A stretch of DNA of 64,000 nt. Source: Mycobacterium sp. DL99. GTDB taxonomy: Bacteria > Actinomycetota > Actinomycetes > Mycobacteriales > Mycobacteriaceae. Positions 28,699-38,133 of this stretch are shown here, piece after piece (position 1 is the stretch's first letter; each line of letters opens with the position of its first letter). A model generated the notes under the pieces. It was not told where the DNA came from and searched no databases. It saw only the letters and a list, made by a program, of their open reading frames with translations. The stretch spans positions 3,483,906 through 3,547,905 of the forward strand of contig NZ_SJOM01000007.1 in assembly GCF_004762045.1 (NCBI RefSeq), read 5' to 3'. The translations under genes were made by a program, and so were the position numbers.

Positions 28699-28771
28699 AG
28701 TGCGCGATCCTGCCACGGCGAGCGGGGTTCGGCAGCGCTCGCTGTCCCGGCACGACCGGCGGGCGAATTCG

Positions 28772-29173
28772 CTACTCGGGAATGTTCTGCAGCCGAACCT
28801 GACCGCGGGCTACGAGCTTGCCGTTCTCATCGGTGATGGTGATCAGCCACAGCTGCTGGCGGCGGCCCCGGTGGATCGGCTCCGAAACCGCTGTGACAGT
28901 GCCGGATCCGATCGCGCGCAGGAAATCGGTGTTGTTGTTGACCCCGACCACGGTGCCGCCGCCGTTTTCCGACAGCCACACATGGGCCGACACACTGGCC
29001 AGGCTTTCGACGATCGAGCAGTACACGCCACCGTGCACGATGCCCCAGGGCTGCAGCAGCTTGTCATGGATCGTCAGCTGTGCGCGGCCGCCGTCGGGGG
29101 TGAGCTCGAGATAGGTGAGGCCTAGTTCGGTGTCGAAACCTTTGCCCAGACCTTCGGGGAAATCAGTGGTCAC
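28772..29173 (-). CDS. PaaI-type hotdog-fold thioesterase
   Basis: A hotdog-fold protein of about 133 residues, corresponding by position to Rv1847. The motif IVHGGVYCSIVESLAS with its glycine pair and the GVNNNTDFLRAI region are typical of the PaaI/YbgC acyl-CoA thioesterase group. The substrate is unknown. The GTG at 29173 is chosen because GAGG precedes it and the longer start at 29203 lies only 9 nt from a strong hairpin. It stands just before ureA in the same direction and may be cotranscribed with urease. Confidence 0.82.
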   Translation of the reverse strand: MTTDFPEGLGKGFDTELGLTYLELTPDGGRAQLTIHDKLLQPWGIVHGGVYCSIVESLASVSAHVWLSENGGGTVVGVNNNTDFLRAIGSGTVTAVSEPIHRGRRQQLWLITITDENGKLVARGQVRLQNIPE

Positions 29174-29211
29174 AGTCCTCGTGTCTACACGCCGTATTGC
29201 CACAAAGATGC

Positions 29212-29246
29212 GGGCGGGTCCCGCGTATCAAACGCGGGACCCGCCC
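29212..29246 (-). terminator. Strong GC-rich hairpin before the thioesterase-urease genes
   Basis: Perfect 15-bp arms (29212-29226 and 29232-29246) around the 5-nt loop ATCAA. It lies 84 bp downstream of the FhuF-like gene stop and 39 bp upstream of the preferred thioesterase start. It may be the terminator of the FhuF-like gene or a leader hairpin of the thioesterase-urease transcript. No T-run follows it. Confidence 0.65.
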
Positions 29247-29314
29247 TCGAGCGGACCGGGGGTCTCTGCAGCCCTCAGGACTCCGGCACGGTCCGTTAGT
29301 CTCGTCCCTACATA

Positions 29315-29333
29315 CTAGGCAAGGCTATCCTAA
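29315..29333. promoter_or_regulatory. IdeR-like iron box
   Basis: The 19-bp site matches 15 of 19 positions of the mycobacterial IdeR consensus (TTAGGTTAGGCTAACCTAA). It overlaps the stop codon of the FhuF-like gene and lies about 140 bp upstream of the thioesterase start. It could add iron control to the thioesterase-urease transcript or simply be a second IdeR site for the iron locus. Confidence 0.55.
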
Positions 29334-30100
29334 TTAAGCAAGACCTTCCCCGCCCGGCCCGAGCCTCGGACCGGCAGACCGAACCCCACCAGGGCATCGA
29401 GCACCGCCTGGCCACGCCGCATGCTCACCACCTCGCTGGACCCGGCCAGCAGCGGGACCTGGGTGGCCGCACCGACCACTGCCGCGCCCACCATGTGCCA
29501 CATGGTCGCGACCGACACAGCGCCGTCACTGATCTGCACCAACCGGCCGAACAGCGGCTCAAGCGCGCGATGACTGCGATGCGCCACCCAGGTGGTCAGT
29601 GCGGCCTCGCTGGGCAGCGCGACGATCCCGTCATGGGATGCGTTGACAAACCGGGCGGCCCGGCCCGCGAAATAGGGGTCCCCGGGCAGCCCACGCAGGG
29701 TCGGATCGATGACACCGACCCAGTCGATCGCCCCCTCGGAATCGACGTGGACCCAGAGGTTCTCCAGGCCTGTGTCCCAGGCCCGCCCTTCCAGCACCAG
29801 CAGCGGCACCACCCGGCCGATCACCACATGGGTGAACGTGGCAGCCAACTGCTGGGCGACGGCGGCGCGATTACCCGTCTCGGCCATCGCGGCGTCGAAC
29901 ATGCCTTGCAACCGATCGGCGGACAACGCCTCGGCCAGCGGCCACCACCGCCGGCGCGACAGGTCCCCCACGACGGCCACACCGTAGACCCGCGGACACT
30001 CCGGATACAGCTCACGTAAACGCCGACTCGACTCGTGCAACGGCAGCGTCCGCTCGATGGCCATACCCGCGATCAGCGGATCTTCGATCAAGACCGTCAT
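29330..30100 (-). CDS. Iron-regulated FhuF-like protein, lacking the iron-sulfur cysteines
   Basis: A 256-residue soluble protein starting MTVLIEDPL at 30100 after an excellent ribosome-binding site (GGAGG, 4 nt spacing). The overall plan (a central RVVPLLVLEGRAWDTGLENLWVH region and a C-terminal SVATMWHMVGAAVVGAA helix) resembles the FhuF/siderophore-reductase family, but only one cysteine is present, so the C-terminal [2Fe-2S] cluster of true FhuF cannot form. An IdeR-like box lies 27 bp upstream and another at its end, so iron repression is likely. It may assist siderophore-iron handling; the family call is from pattern only and is tentative. Confidence 0.5.
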   Translation of the reverse strand: MTVLIEDPLIAGMAIERTLPLHESSRRLRELYPECPRVYGVAVVGDLSRRRWWPLAEALSADRLQGMFDAAMAETGNRAAVAQQLAATFTHVVIGRVVPLLVLEGRAWDTGLENLWVHVDSEGAIDWVGVIDPTLRGLPGDPYFAGRAARFVNASHDGIVALPSEAALTTWVAHRSHRALEPLFGRLVQISDGAVSVATMWHMVGAAVVGAATQVPLLAGSSEVVSMRRGQAVLDALVGFGLPVRGSGRAGKVLLN

Positions 30101-30126
30101 GTCACCTCCGAAGGCTCCAGTTTGAC

Positions 30127-30145
30127 TTAGGTTAGCCTTACTATA
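30127..30145. promoter_or_regulatory. IdeR-like iron box in the FhuF-like promoter
   Basis: TTAGGTTAGCCTTAC at 30127-30141 is a near-perfect left arm of the IdeR consensus with a weaker right arm (14 of 19 positions overall). It lies 27 bp upstream of the FhuF-like start codon, where bound IdeR-Fe(II) would block transcription in iron-replete cells. Confidence 0.65.
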
Positions 30146-30273
30146 GTCACGTGAAGGATGAGAGCTACCTCCTGTGACTCGATTCACAACGGACCCCATA
30201 TATGGCGCTGACCTTGCCCTAAACCGCGATGGAAGGCAGTTGGAGCGCCGTCGCCAAACGCATACGACGCGCG

Positions 30274-30290
30274 GTAGTAAACCCGTAGTA
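30274..30290. promoter_or_regulatory. Candidate BlaI operator half-sites
   Basis: Two copies of GTAGTA (30274-30279 and 30285-30290), centre to centre 11 bp apart, lie 35 bp upstream of the blaI start codon. BlaI/MecI operators are built on TAGTA/TACTA half-sites, normally as inverted repeats; here the copies are direct, so the assignment is tentative. Autoregulation of blaI would be expected. Confidence 0.35.
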
Positions 30291-30324
30291 CGCTGGCTTT
30301 ACTGCTCAGGAGAGTGAACGGAAC

Positions 30325-30741
30325 ATGGCCAAAATGACGCGTCTCGGGGAGCTTGAGCGCGAGGTGATGGACCACTTGTGGTCCGCGCCCGAACCCCAAA
30401 CAGTGCGCCAAGTCCATGAGGCGCTGGCCGCCCGCCGCGACTTGGCCTACACCACGATCATGACCGTGCTGCAACGACTGGCGAAGAAGAACCTGGTCGT
30501 ACAGCACCGCGATGACCGTGCGCACCGCTATGCGCCCACCAACGGCCGCGACGAGCTGGTCGCCGGCCTGATGGTCGATGCCCTCGACCAGGCCGCGGAC
30601 TCCGGCAGCCGCCAGGCCGCCCTGGTCCATTTCGTCGAGAGAGTCGGTGTCGACGAAGCCCGGGCACTGCGCCGAGCGCTCGCCGAACTGGAGAGCAAGC
30701 ACCAGCTGCCCCCACCGGCTGGCAATTCGGGCACTGCCTGA
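30325..30741 (+). CDS. blaI: BlaI/MecI family transcriptional repressor
   Basis: A 138-residue winged-helix repressor (Rv1846c type). The DNA-binding domain includes LGELEREVMDHLWS and AYTTIMTVLQRLAKKNLV; the C-terminal half mediates dimerisation and holds the site cleaved when the cognate sensor protease is activated. In M. tuberculosis BlaI controls blaC and genes for ATP synthase. It is followed 14 nt later by the M56 protease gene, the usual sensor-repressor pair. Confidence 0.9.
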   Translation: MAKMTRLGELEREVMDHLWSAPEPQTVRQVHEALAARRDLAYTTIMTVLQRLAKKNLVVQHRDDRAHRYAPTNGRDELVAGLMVDALDQAADSGSRQAALVHFVERVGVDEARALRRALAELESKHQLPPPAGNSGTA

Positions 30742-30755
30742 GAGAGACTTACGGC

Positions 30756-31727
30756 GTGTCCGCGCTGGCCTTCACTCTCGTCGCGCTGGCCCTGGTGGGA
30801 CCAGTGCCGGCAGTGCTGGCCCGTGCGCTGTGGCCGCTGCGCGCCCCTCGTGCGGCGATCGTCCTGTGGCAATCGATCGCACTGGCCGCGGTGCTCTCGG
30901 CCTTCTCGGCCGGTATCGCGATCGCCAGCCGCCTGTTCGTTCCCGGTCCTGACGGCCGGCCGACCGCAACCATCACCAGTGAGATCGACGCTCTCGGTTT
31001 GCCGTTGTGGCTGCTCTACGTCGTGGTGTTCACCCTGACCCTGCTCATCGGCGGGCGGCTCTGCGTAGCGGTGATCCAGGTGGCGGTGGCCACCCGGCGC
31101 CGCCGCGCCCATCACCGCATGATGGTCGACCTGCTCAGCAAGTCGCGCGACGCGGTGCCGGCCCACCTCTGTACGGCCCACCGCCCGCTCGCCGGCGACG
31201 GGTTGCGCATCCTCGACGTCGCACAGCCTCTCGCCTACTGCCTGCCCGGGGTCCGCAGTCGCGTCGTGGTCAGTGAGGGAACACTGACCACGTTGTCCGA
31301 CAACGAGGTCGCCGCGATCCTCACCCATGAGCGGGCCCACCTGCGCGCACGCCATGATCTGGTCCTGGAGATGTTCACCGCCGTCCACGCCGCCTTCCCT
31401 CGGTTCGTCCGCAGCGCCAACGCCCTGGACGCGGTCCGGCTGCTGATCGAGCTGCTGGCCGACGACGCCGCGGTACGGACCGCGGGCCCCACTCCCCTGG
31501 CCCGGGCGTTGGTCGCCTGCGCGGGCGGCCGCACCCCCTCCGGCGCGCTGGCCGCCGGCGGACCGACCACCGTGATCCGGGTGCGCCGCCTCGGCGGCAG
31601 GCCCAACAGCGTGGCCATGGCGGTCACCGCCTATCTGACCGCGGCCGCGGTTCTGGTGGTACCCACCGTCGCCGTCGCCGTCCCCTGGCTCACCGAGCTT
31701 CACCGCCTGTTCTCCGGACTCGGATAA
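30756..31727 (+). CDS. M56 family metallopeptidase (BlaR1-like sensor protease)
   Basis: A 323-residue membrane protease starting at GTG. Two or three N-terminal membrane segments and one near the C-terminus frame a cytoplasmic zinc-protease domain with the HExxH motif in LTHERAHLRARHD. It lacks the penicillin-binding sensor domain of staphylococcal BlaR1, as do other mycobacterial members (Rv1845c). It probably cleaves BlaI on an unknown signal. It is translated just after blaI. Confidence 0.85.
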   Translation: MSALAFTLVALALVGPVPAVLARALWPLRAPRAAIVLWQSIALAAVLSAFSAGIAIASRLFVPGPDGRPTATITSEIDALGLPLWLLYVVVFTLTLLIGGRLCVAVIQVAVATRRRRAHHRMMVDLLSKSRDAVPAHLCTAHRPLAGDGLRILDVAQPLAYCLPGVRSRVVVSEGTLTTLSDNEVAAILTHERAHLRARHDLVLEMFTAVHAAFPRFVRSANALDAVRLLIELLADDAAVRTAGPTPLARALVACAGGRTPSGALAAGGPTTVIRVRRLGGRPNSVAMAVTAYLTAAAVLVVPTVAVAVPWLTELHRLFSGLG

Positions 31728-31778
31728 AGCGCTGCACGACAGGCGTTCTGCTACAACAAAACAACGAAAGGCTGCTGC

Positions 31779-33233
31779 ATGAGCAAGACCAGCACTTCCG
31801 GTACGGCGCAGATCGGAGTCACCGGCCTGGCCGTGATGGGCTCCAACCTCGCTCGCAACTTCGCCCACCACGGCTATACCGTTGCGCTGCACAACCGGTC
31901 GATCGCCAAAACCGATGCACTCCTGGCCGAACACGGTTCCGAGGGCAAGTTCGTGCGCAGCGAGACAATCGCGGAATTCCTTGACGCCCTGGAGAAACCA
32001 CGCCGGGTGATCATCATGGTCAAGGCCGGCGACCCGACCGATGCCGTGATCAACGAGTTGGCCGACGCCATGGAGCCCGGCGACATCATCATCGACGGCG
32101 GCAACGCCCTCTACACCGACACCATCCGCCGCGAGAAGGCGGTCCGCGAGCGCGGCCTGCACTTCGTCGGCGCGGGCATCTCCGGCGGTGAGGAGGGCGC
32201 ACTCAACGGCCCGTCGATCATGCCCGGCGGCCCCGCCGAGTCCTACAAGTCCCTCGGCCCGCTGCTGGAGGAGATCTCCGCCCACGTGGACGGTGTGCCG
32301 TGCTGCACCCACATCGGCCCGGACGGGGCGGGGCACTTCGTGAAGATGGTGCACAACGGCATCGAGTACTCCGACATGCAGCTCATCGGCGAGGCCTACC
32401 AGTTGCTGCGCGACGGGCTGGGCAAGTCCGCGCCCGAGATCGCCGACGTGTTCGCCGAATGGAACAAGGGCGAACTGGACAGCTACCTGGTCGAGATCAC
32501 CGCCGAGGTGCTCCGTCAGGTCGACGCCAAGACCGGCAAGCCGCTGGTCGACGTGATCGTGGACGAGGCCGAGCAGAAGGGCACCGGGCGCTGGACCGTG
32601 AAGTCCGCACTCGACCTCGGGGTTCCCGTCACCGGTATCGCCGAAGCCGTGTTCGCGCGGGCACTGTCCGGTTCGGTCACCCAGCGCAAGGCCGCCACCG
32701 GTCTGGCCTCCGGCGAGCTCGGTGCAATGCCCGGTGACGCAAAGCAGTTCACCGAGGATGTGCGCCAGGCGCTGTATGCGTCCAAGATCGTCGCCTACGC
32801 ACAGGGCTTCAACCAGATCCAGGCCGGCAGTGCCGAGTACAACTGGAACGTCAATCCCGGCGATCTGGCCACCATCTGGCGCGGCGGCTGCATCATCCGG
32901 GCCAAGTTCCTCAACCGGATCAAGGAAGCCTTCGACGCGGAGCCGGAGCTGGCCACATTGCTCGCCGCCCCGTACTTCCGCAGCGCGGTGGAGTCGGCGA
33001 TCGACAGCTGGCGCCGCGTAGTGGTGACCGCCACCCAGCTCGGTATCCCGGTCCCCGGTTTCTCGTCGGCACTGTCTTACTACGACGCGCTGCGCACCGA
33101 GCGGCTGCCCGCGGCACTGACCCAGGGCCTGCGCGACTACTTCGGCGCGCACACCTACGGACGCACCGACGCCGAGCCCGGTCAGAAGTTCCACACGCTC
33201 TGGAGCGGCGACCACAGCGAAGTGCCTGCCTGA
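31779..33233 (+). CDS. gnd: 6-phosphogluconate dehydrogenase, decarboxylating
   Basis: A 484-residue pentose phosphate pathway enzyme that oxidises 6-phosphogluconate to ribulose 5-phosphate and CO2 with NADP+. The N-terminal cofactor motif is GVTGLAVMGSNLARN, the substrate-binding signature IMPGG with GISGGEEGA is present, and the catalytic lysine/glutamate region is HFVKMVHNGIEYSDMQ. Length and motifs fit the long, E. coli-like GndA class. It corresponds to Rv1844c (gnd1). Confidence 0.95.
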   Translation: MSKTSTSGTAQIGVTGLAVMGSNLARNFAHHGYTVALHNRSIAKTDALLAEHGSEGKFVRSETIAEFLDALEKPRRVIIMVKAGDPTDAVINELADAMEPGDIIIDGGNALYTDTIRREKAVRERGLHFVGAGISGGEEGALNGPSIMPGGPAESYKSLGPLLEEISAHVDGVPCCTHIGPDGAGHFVKMVHNGIEYSDMQLIGEAYQLLRDGLGKSAPEIADVFAEWNKGELDSYLVEITAEVLRQVDAKTGKPLVDVIVDEAEQKGTGRWTVKSALDLGVPVTGIAEAVFARALSGSVTQRKAATGLASGELGAMPGDAKQFTEDVRQALYASKIVAYAQGFNQIQAGSAEYNWNVNPGDLATIWRGGCIIRAKFLNRIKEAFDAEPELATLLAAPYFRSAVESAIDSWRRVVVTATQLGIPVPGFSSALSYYDALRTERLPAALTQGLRDYFGAHTYGRTDAEPGQKFHTLWSGDHSEVPA

Positions 33234-33247
33234 GTAGATTCGTTGTT

Positions 33248-34684
33248 GTGAGGTTTTTGAACGGACACATCCCGCCGTACGACCTGACCTACAACGACGT
33301 CTTCGTCGTGCCCGGACGGTCGGATGTGGCATCGCGCTTCGACGTCGATCTGTCCACCTCCGACGGGTCCGGCACCACCATCCCGGTGGTGGTGGCGAAC
33401 ATGACGGCGGTGGCGGGTCGACGCATGGCCGAGACGATCGCCCGGCGCGGCGGCATCGTGGTGCTGCCGCAGGACCTGCCGAGCGGCGTGGTCGCCGACA
33501 CCGTGCAGTTCGTCAAGAGCCGCGATCTCGTGGTGGACACGCCTGTGACGCTGGGCCCGGACGACTCGGTGTCCGACGCCGCGGCGTTGCTGCACAAGCG
33601 TGCGCACGGCGCGGCGGTGGTGGTGTCCGAAGGACGCCCGATCGGACTGGTCACCGAGGCCAATTGCGCCGGGGTGGACCGGTTCGCCCGGATCCGTGAG
33701 GTCGCGGTGACGGACTTCGTCACTTCGCCGGTGGGCACCGATCCCCGGAAGGTATTCGATCTTCTCGAGCACGCGCCGATCGATCTCGCGGTGCTCACCG
33801 AGCCGGACGGCTCCCTGGCCGGCGTGCTGACCCGCACCGCTGCGGTGCGGGCCGGCATCTACACCCCGGCCGTCGACTCCGCCGGGCGGCTGCGCATCGC
33901 CGCAGCCGTCGGCATCAACGGCGATGTCGGCGCGAAGGCCCGCGCGCTGGCCGAGGCCGGGGTCGACCTGCTCGTCATCGACACCGCCCACGGTCATCAG
34001 CTCAAGATGCTCGACGCGATCAAGTCGGTGGCGGCCCTGGATCTCGGCCTGCCGCTGGCGGCGGGCAATGTGGTCTCCGCCGAGGGCACCCGCGATCTCA
34101 TCCAAGCCGGCGCCACGATCGTCAAGGTCGGCGTGGGGCCCGGCGCGATGTGCACCACCCGGATGATGACCGGCGTCGGCCGACCGCAGTTTTCCGCAGT
34201 CGTCGAATGTGCCGCTGCGGCAAAGGAACTCGGCGCTCACGTGTGGGCCGACGGCGGAGTGCGGCACCCGCGGGACGTGGCGCTGGCGCTGGCCGCAGGG
34301 GCGTCGAACGTGATGATCGGCTCCTGGTTCGCCGGAACCTACGAGTCCCCCGGCGACCTGATGCACGACCGGGAGGAACGCCCGTACAAGGAGAGCTACG
34401 GCATGGCCTCCAAGCGTGCGGTGGCCGCCCGGACCGCCGGAGACGGCCAGTTCGACCGGGCCCGCAAGGCCCTGTTCGAGGAGGGCATCTCGTCCTCACG
34501 GATGAGCCTCGACCCGGGCCGCGGCGGTGTCGAGGACCTGCTCGACCACATCACCTCGGGGGTGCGCAGCACCTGCACCTACGTCGGCGCCACCAACCTC
34601 GCCGAGCTGCACGAGAACGTGGTGCTGGGCGTGCAGTCGGCCGCTGGTTTCGCCGAGGGGCATCCGCTACCGACGGGCTGGTAA
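33248..34684 (+). CDS. guaB1: GuaB1, IMPDH-family GMP reductase
   Basis: A 478-residue IMP dehydrogenase/GMP reductase barrel protein, starting at GTG, with an inserted CBS pair (about residues 95-215). The catalytic loop GVGPGAMCTTRMMTG contains the nucleophile cysteine. Mycobacterial GuaB1 was shown to be a GMP reductase rather than an IMP dehydrogenase, so it recycles GMP to IMP. It corresponds to Rv1843c. It follows gnd closely (14 nt), suggesting cotranscription of NADPH supply and an NADPH-using reductase. Confidence 0.9.
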   Translation: MRFLNGHIPPYDLTYNDVFVVPGRSDVASRFDVDLSTSDGSGTTIPVVVANMTAVAGRRMAETIARRGGIVVLPQDLPSGVVADTVQFVKSRDLVVDTPVTLGPDDSVSDAAALLHKRAHGAAVVVSEGRPIGLVTEANCAGVDRFARIREVAVTDFVTSPVGTDPRKVFDLLEHAPIDLAVLTEPDGSLAGVLTRTAAVRAGIYTPAVDSAGRLRIAAAVGINGDVGAKARALAEAGVDLLVIDTAHGHQLKMLDAIKSVAALDLGLPLAAGNVVSAEGTRDLIQAGATIVKVGVGPGAMCTTRMMTGVGRPQFSAVVECAAAAKELGAHVWADGGVRHPRDVALALAAGASNVMIGSWFAGTYESPGDLMHDREERPYKESYGMASKRAVAARTAGDGQFDRARKALFEEGISSSRMSLDPGRGGVEDLLDHITSGVRSTCTYVGATNLAELHENVVLGVQSAAGFAEGHPLPTGW

Positions 34685-34783
34685 TCCGCCGAGTCGCGAT
34701 ACTATTGGGTTTCCTGGATACCGAGTGGACGATGGCAGATTGCCCATTTCGCCCGCTCGGTCAGATCGAACGAAAGGGTTCAC

Positions 34784-34923
34784 GTGCCGCAGGCACCCAC
34801 CGAGGCCTCCGGTTCTGAACCGGCCTTCCGGGTGGAACAGCAGTCACTTCTGAGCGCCGAAGCTGACGACCCCTCTTCTAGTCGGCCGGGCCCCGGGCCC
34901 GGCGTACCCCTGGTGAGAATCTG

Positions 34924-34924
<1 letters not shown>
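34784..34924 (+). CDS. Small ORF (46 aa) coupled to the CNNM gene
   Basis: A GTG-started frame of 46 codons ends in TGA that overlaps the ATG of the CNNM transporter gene by one base (TGATG). AAAGGG lies 5 nt before the GTG. The product is Ser/Pro/Glu-rich, without signal or membrane segment, and ends in a Pro-Gly run. Two GC hairpins within it (34809-34823 and 34885-34903) could affect ribosome flow into the transporter gene. It may be a regulatory leader peptide or a small real protein. Coding status is inferred from the start, spacing and stop overlap only. Confidence 0.45.
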
Positions 34925-36283
<1,359 letters not shown>

Positions 36284-36291
<8 letters not shown>

Positions 36292-37336
36292 CATCCTCGG
36301 TGTGCTGTTGACCGTGCTGCTGCTGGCCGCCAACGCCTTCTTCGTGGCCGCGGAGTTCGCGCTGATCTCGGCCCGCCGGGATCGGCTGCAGGCCCTGGCA
36401 GAACAGGGCAAACGCAGCGCCGTCACCGTCATTCGGGCCGGCGAGCGCCTTTCACTGATGCTGGCCGGCTCTCAGCTGGGCATCACGATCTGCTCGATCC
36501 TGCTGGGCCGGGTCGGCGAACCGGCCGTGGCGCATCTGCTGGAGAAGCCGTTCGCGTTGGTCGGCGTGTCCGACACCGTGCTGCACACGGTCTCGTTCTT
36601 CGTCGCGCTGGCCATCGTGGTGATCCTGCACGTGCTGCTCGGTGAGATGGTGCCGAAGAACATCGCCATCGCGGGACCCGAAACCGCCGCGATGCTGCTG
36701 ATCCCGCCATATCTGGTCTACATCCGCGCGGCCCGGCCGTTCATCGCGTTCTACAACTGGTGTGCCAACGCCACCCTGCGGGCGTTCCGCGTCGAACCGA
36801 AGGACGAGCTGGAATCGGCCGTGTCGACCGTCGAACTGGCCGAGATGATCGCGGAGTCGGTATCCGAGGGCCTGCTCGACACCGAAGAGCACGGTCGGCT
36901 GACCCGGGCCCTGCAGACCCGCAGCCGCTCGGTCAGCGATGTCGCGATGCCGTTGAACGAGATTCACGCCATCCGGGTGGCCGCGCCGGGTTCAGGACCG
37001 ACCGTCGGCGATGTGGAGCGGGCCCTCACCGAGACCGGGTACTCACGCTTCCCGGTGGCGGATTCGTTCGGCGAGTTCATCGGATATCTGCACATCAAGG
37101 ATGTGCTGCCACACATCAACGACCCCGATGCGGTGCTGGATGTGTCCATGGTGCGTCCGCTGCCGCGGGTCCCGGCCTCGACGCCGCTGCCCGACGCATT
37201 GTCGCGGATGCGGCGGAGCAACAGTCACCTCGCGCTCGTGACCGGAGCGGACGACACCGTCACCGCGATGGTCGCACTGGAGGACCTGGTAGAGGACCTG
37301 GTCGGAACGGTGCGCGACGGTACGCACCGCATCTGA
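36284..37336 (+). CDS. CNNM/CorC family membrane protein, shorter form
   Basis: A 350-residue paralogue of the preceding protein (Rv1841c type). It has the CNNM membrane domain with FFVAAEFALISARRDRL and GEMVPKNIAIAGPE, and a CBS pair, but it ends before a CorC_HlyC domain. Pairing of a long and a short form in an 8-nt overlap is conserved in M. tuberculosis. It probably forms a heterodimer with the longer protein. Confidence 0.88.
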
Positions 37337-37344
37337 GCGCGGGA

Positions 37345-37962
37345 CTATCCCCCGGGTCGATCGAGCAGGCCACGCAGAATCAGGTCGGCCAGTTCGACGG
37401 CCGCACTTTCGATGGCCTGTTCCGCGTCGTCGATCCCGCGCACGCACACGGCGTACAGGGCTGCCCCGCCGATCGCATCCATGATGGTGTCGACATTGAC
37501 CTGCCGACGGACCAGCCCCTCCGAGGCGGCGGCGGTCACGAGTGACGCGAGCTGCGTGCGCGCGGCGGCGTCGAGCCGCTCCGTCATGAGCCTGCGGATG
37601 TCGGAGTCCGCCCGCAGATCGGTCAACAGACCCGGAATCGATTCCCGCACAGCGGGATCGCAGAACATCAGAAATGCACCGCGACACAGCCGGGTGACCT
37701 CGGTGGCGACGTCGTCGCTCGGGGCAGCGGGGTCCAGATCCGGGAACACCGCTTCGTGGACCAGGAGCGCCTTGGATTTCCACCTGCGATAGATGGTCGG
37801 CCGGCTGACCCCGGCCGTGCTGGCGATCAGGTCGATGGACGTCGCCGCGTAGCCACGCTGCACCAACAGTCGGCGGGTCGTACTCAGCACGGCCTGGTCG
37901 ATCGACGGATCTGGACGTGACCCCTGCCGCCGATGGCGAGTGCCGGCCGAACGCGTCGCCAC
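37345..37962 (-). CDS. TetR family transcriptional regulator
   Basis: A 205-residue regulator with an N-terminal helix-turn-helix at about residues 40-62 (SIDLIASTAGVSRPTIYRRW) and a larger ligand-binding helical domain. The first 18 residues are basic. It is divergent from the quinone oxidoreductase gene. The gap between the two starts (171 bp) contains a perfect 33-bp palindrome, a strong candidate operator. The likely mode is repression of itself and of the oxidoreductase until an unknown ligand binds. Confidence 0.88.
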   Translation of the reverse strand: MATRSAGTRHRRQGSRPDPSIDQAVLSTTRRLLVQRGYAATSIDLIASTAGVSRPTIYRRWKSKALLVHEAVFPDLDPAAPSDDVATEVTRLCRGAFLMFCDPAVRESIPGLLTDLRADSDIRRLMTERLDAAARTQLASLVTAAASEGLVRRQVNVDTIMDAIGGAALYAVCVRGIDDAEQAIESAAVELADLILRGLLDRPGG

Positions 37963-38048
37963 GCTGTCTCCTCACATCGCCGGGCAGGTCAGCCGAGTCT
38001 GGCACACCGTCCAGCTCCAGCGGCGCCACCATCTATTGCCATGGTGCC

Positions 38049-38081
38049 ACATTTGTTGTTACAACGTGTAACAACAAATGT
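38049..38081. promoter_or_regulatory. Perfect palindromic operator for the TetR regulator
   Basis: Arms of 15 bp (38049-38063 and 38067-38081, beginning ACATTTGTTG) separated by ACG; the arms are exact inverted repeats. The site lies between the divergent TetR and quinone oxidoreductase genes, 52 bp before the latter's GTG and 87 bp before the former's ATG, and it is A/T-rich in an otherwise GC-rich genome. This is what a TetR operator should look like. Confidence 0.8.
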
Positions 38082-38133
38082 TCATAGGAGCCCAAGCGAC
38101 TTCCCTCAACATCAACCATGAAATGGAGAAACA

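Noticed and set aside
30528..33332. Long minus-strand frame opposite blaI, the M56 protease and gnd
   Set aside because: Antisense shadow of three known families; no domain or ribosome-binding site.
34809..34903. Two GC hairpins upstream of the CNNM gene, considered as an Mg2+ riboswitch (M-box)
   Set aside because: No M-box core motifs seen, and the DNA is explained by a coupled 46-codon ORF with Pro-Gly codons.
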